A DNA stretch of 64,000 nt from JBBWZH01 sp035544115. Its GTDB lineage: Bacteria > Actinomycetota > Actinomycetes > Mycobacteriales > CADCTP01. This document shows, piece after piece, positions 63,671 through 64,000 of the stretch. Under the pieces are notes generated by a model, which ran no database searches, was not told the origin of the DNA, and saw only the letters and a program-made list of their open reading frames with translations. A program made the translations under genes and the position numbers. The first letter of the stretch is position 1. Each line of letters opens with the position of its first letter. The stretch is taken from assembly GCA_963714145.1 (NCBI GenBank), contig OY970235.1, forward strand, positions 2,728,001 through 2,792,000, read 5' to 3'.

Positions 63671-64000
63671 TCACCGCCGGCCCCGAGCGGCGGCGGCCCG
63701 GCCCTGCCAGGCACCCGCGCCGTAGGCGGCGGCTTCCAGGGCGCGCAGCAGGAGCATGCCGGTGGCGAGACCGGGGCGGTGGGCCAGGCGGCGGCGGTGC
63801 CGGAGCAGGGCGCGGGCGGTGCCGGCGCCCTGGCCGCCGACCGCGCCGGGGTTCTTCGCGGCGAAGGCGGGCAGGCTGCGGCCGTAGTAGACGCGCTTGG
63901 CCAGCACCCCGCGCAGGGTCAGCCGGCCCTCGTCGTGCCGGATGAACGCCTCGGCGCAGTAGCCGGTCACGGCCGCGTCGGCGCGCAGCCGGTGCCGCAG
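63671..64000 (-). CDS. C-terminal part of a glycosyltransferase family 2-like protein
   Basis: 110 codons are visible; the frame continues beyond the right edge, so the start is not in the window. The sequence AAVTGYCAEAFIRHDEGRLT and LRGVLAKRVYYGRSLPAFAAK resembles the C-terminal region of GT2 enzymes of actinobacterial wall clusters, where a helix with Arg/Lys contacts the membrane. The catalytic domain cannot be seen, so the call rests on the tail and the context of two glycosyltransferases and AftD. Confidence 0.6.
   Translation of the reverse strand: MRHRLRADAAVTGYCAEAFIRHDEGRLTLRGVLAKRVYYGRSLPAFAAKNPGAVGGQGAGTARALLRHRRRLAHRPGLATGMLLLRALEAAAYGAGAWQGRAAAARGRR

Overview
The window is chromosomal DNA of a very GC-rich actinobacterium. 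Third-codon G/C bias, frequent GTG starts, four-base gene overlaps (ATGA/GTGA) and gene order (pgsA-patA-pimA ... pdxS-pdxT-yebC-ruvC-ruvA-ruvB-yajC-secD-secF-apt-relA) are typical of Actinobacteria. The AMIN-like secreted protein, EF-G2, phosphatidylinositol-mannoside genes and an AftD-type arabinosyltransferase without visible mycolate genes suggest Micromonosporaceae or a close relative. This placement is an inference.

Layout. 3-710: end of a sorbosone/glucose dehydrogenase. 738-4486: a translationally coupled pair, a radical SAM protein followed by a shortened RelA/SpoT paralogue whose synthetase motifs are altered while its hydrolase motifs are intact. 4703-7540: housekeeping RelA, probably starting at CTG. 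7712-18163 (minus strand): apt, secF, secD, yajC, ruvB, ruvA, a TPR protein, three tandem 116-bp palindromic elements, ruvC, then yebC, pdxT and pdxS. A VapBC module sits on the plus strand between ruvC and yebC. 18206-23284: DUF3048 lipoprotein, two small membrane proteins, pimA, patA-like acyltransferase and pgsA. 23568-25756: an EF-G2 gene broken by about twenty small indels. 25839-27108: AMIN-like secreted protein and HIT hydrolase.

27261-30680 is an ABC-2 exporter operon whose larger permease carries a lectin-like extracellular insert. Next come a NarL-type two-component pair (kinase frameshifted), an MmpL transporter, a NACHT-LRR NTPase, a cis-prenyltransferase, an operon of double YbjQ-domain proteins, an orphan response regulator with a divergent receiver, coaE, a lipoprotein, rpsA and a methyltransferase. 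From 48993 on the window is envelope-related: two DUF3068 proteins (one frameshifted), an acyltransferase, AftD, two methyltransferases, three glycosyltransferases, a GT-C-like membrane protein and a DUF2613-like peptide. Several short GC-rich minisatellites lie between these genes.

How the genes fit together: the first third is informational and secretion housekeeping plus (p)ppGpp control; pgsA/patA/pimA make acylated phosphatidylinositol mannosides; the last quarter probably builds and decorates an arabinose-containing wall glycan. The most unusual items are the radical SAM-RSH operon, the nested-palindrome tandem element beside ruvC, the NACHT-LRR NTPase, the EF-G2 gene with dense indels, and an indel-free 18-bp x 14 minisatellite that contains a glycosyltransferase stop codon.
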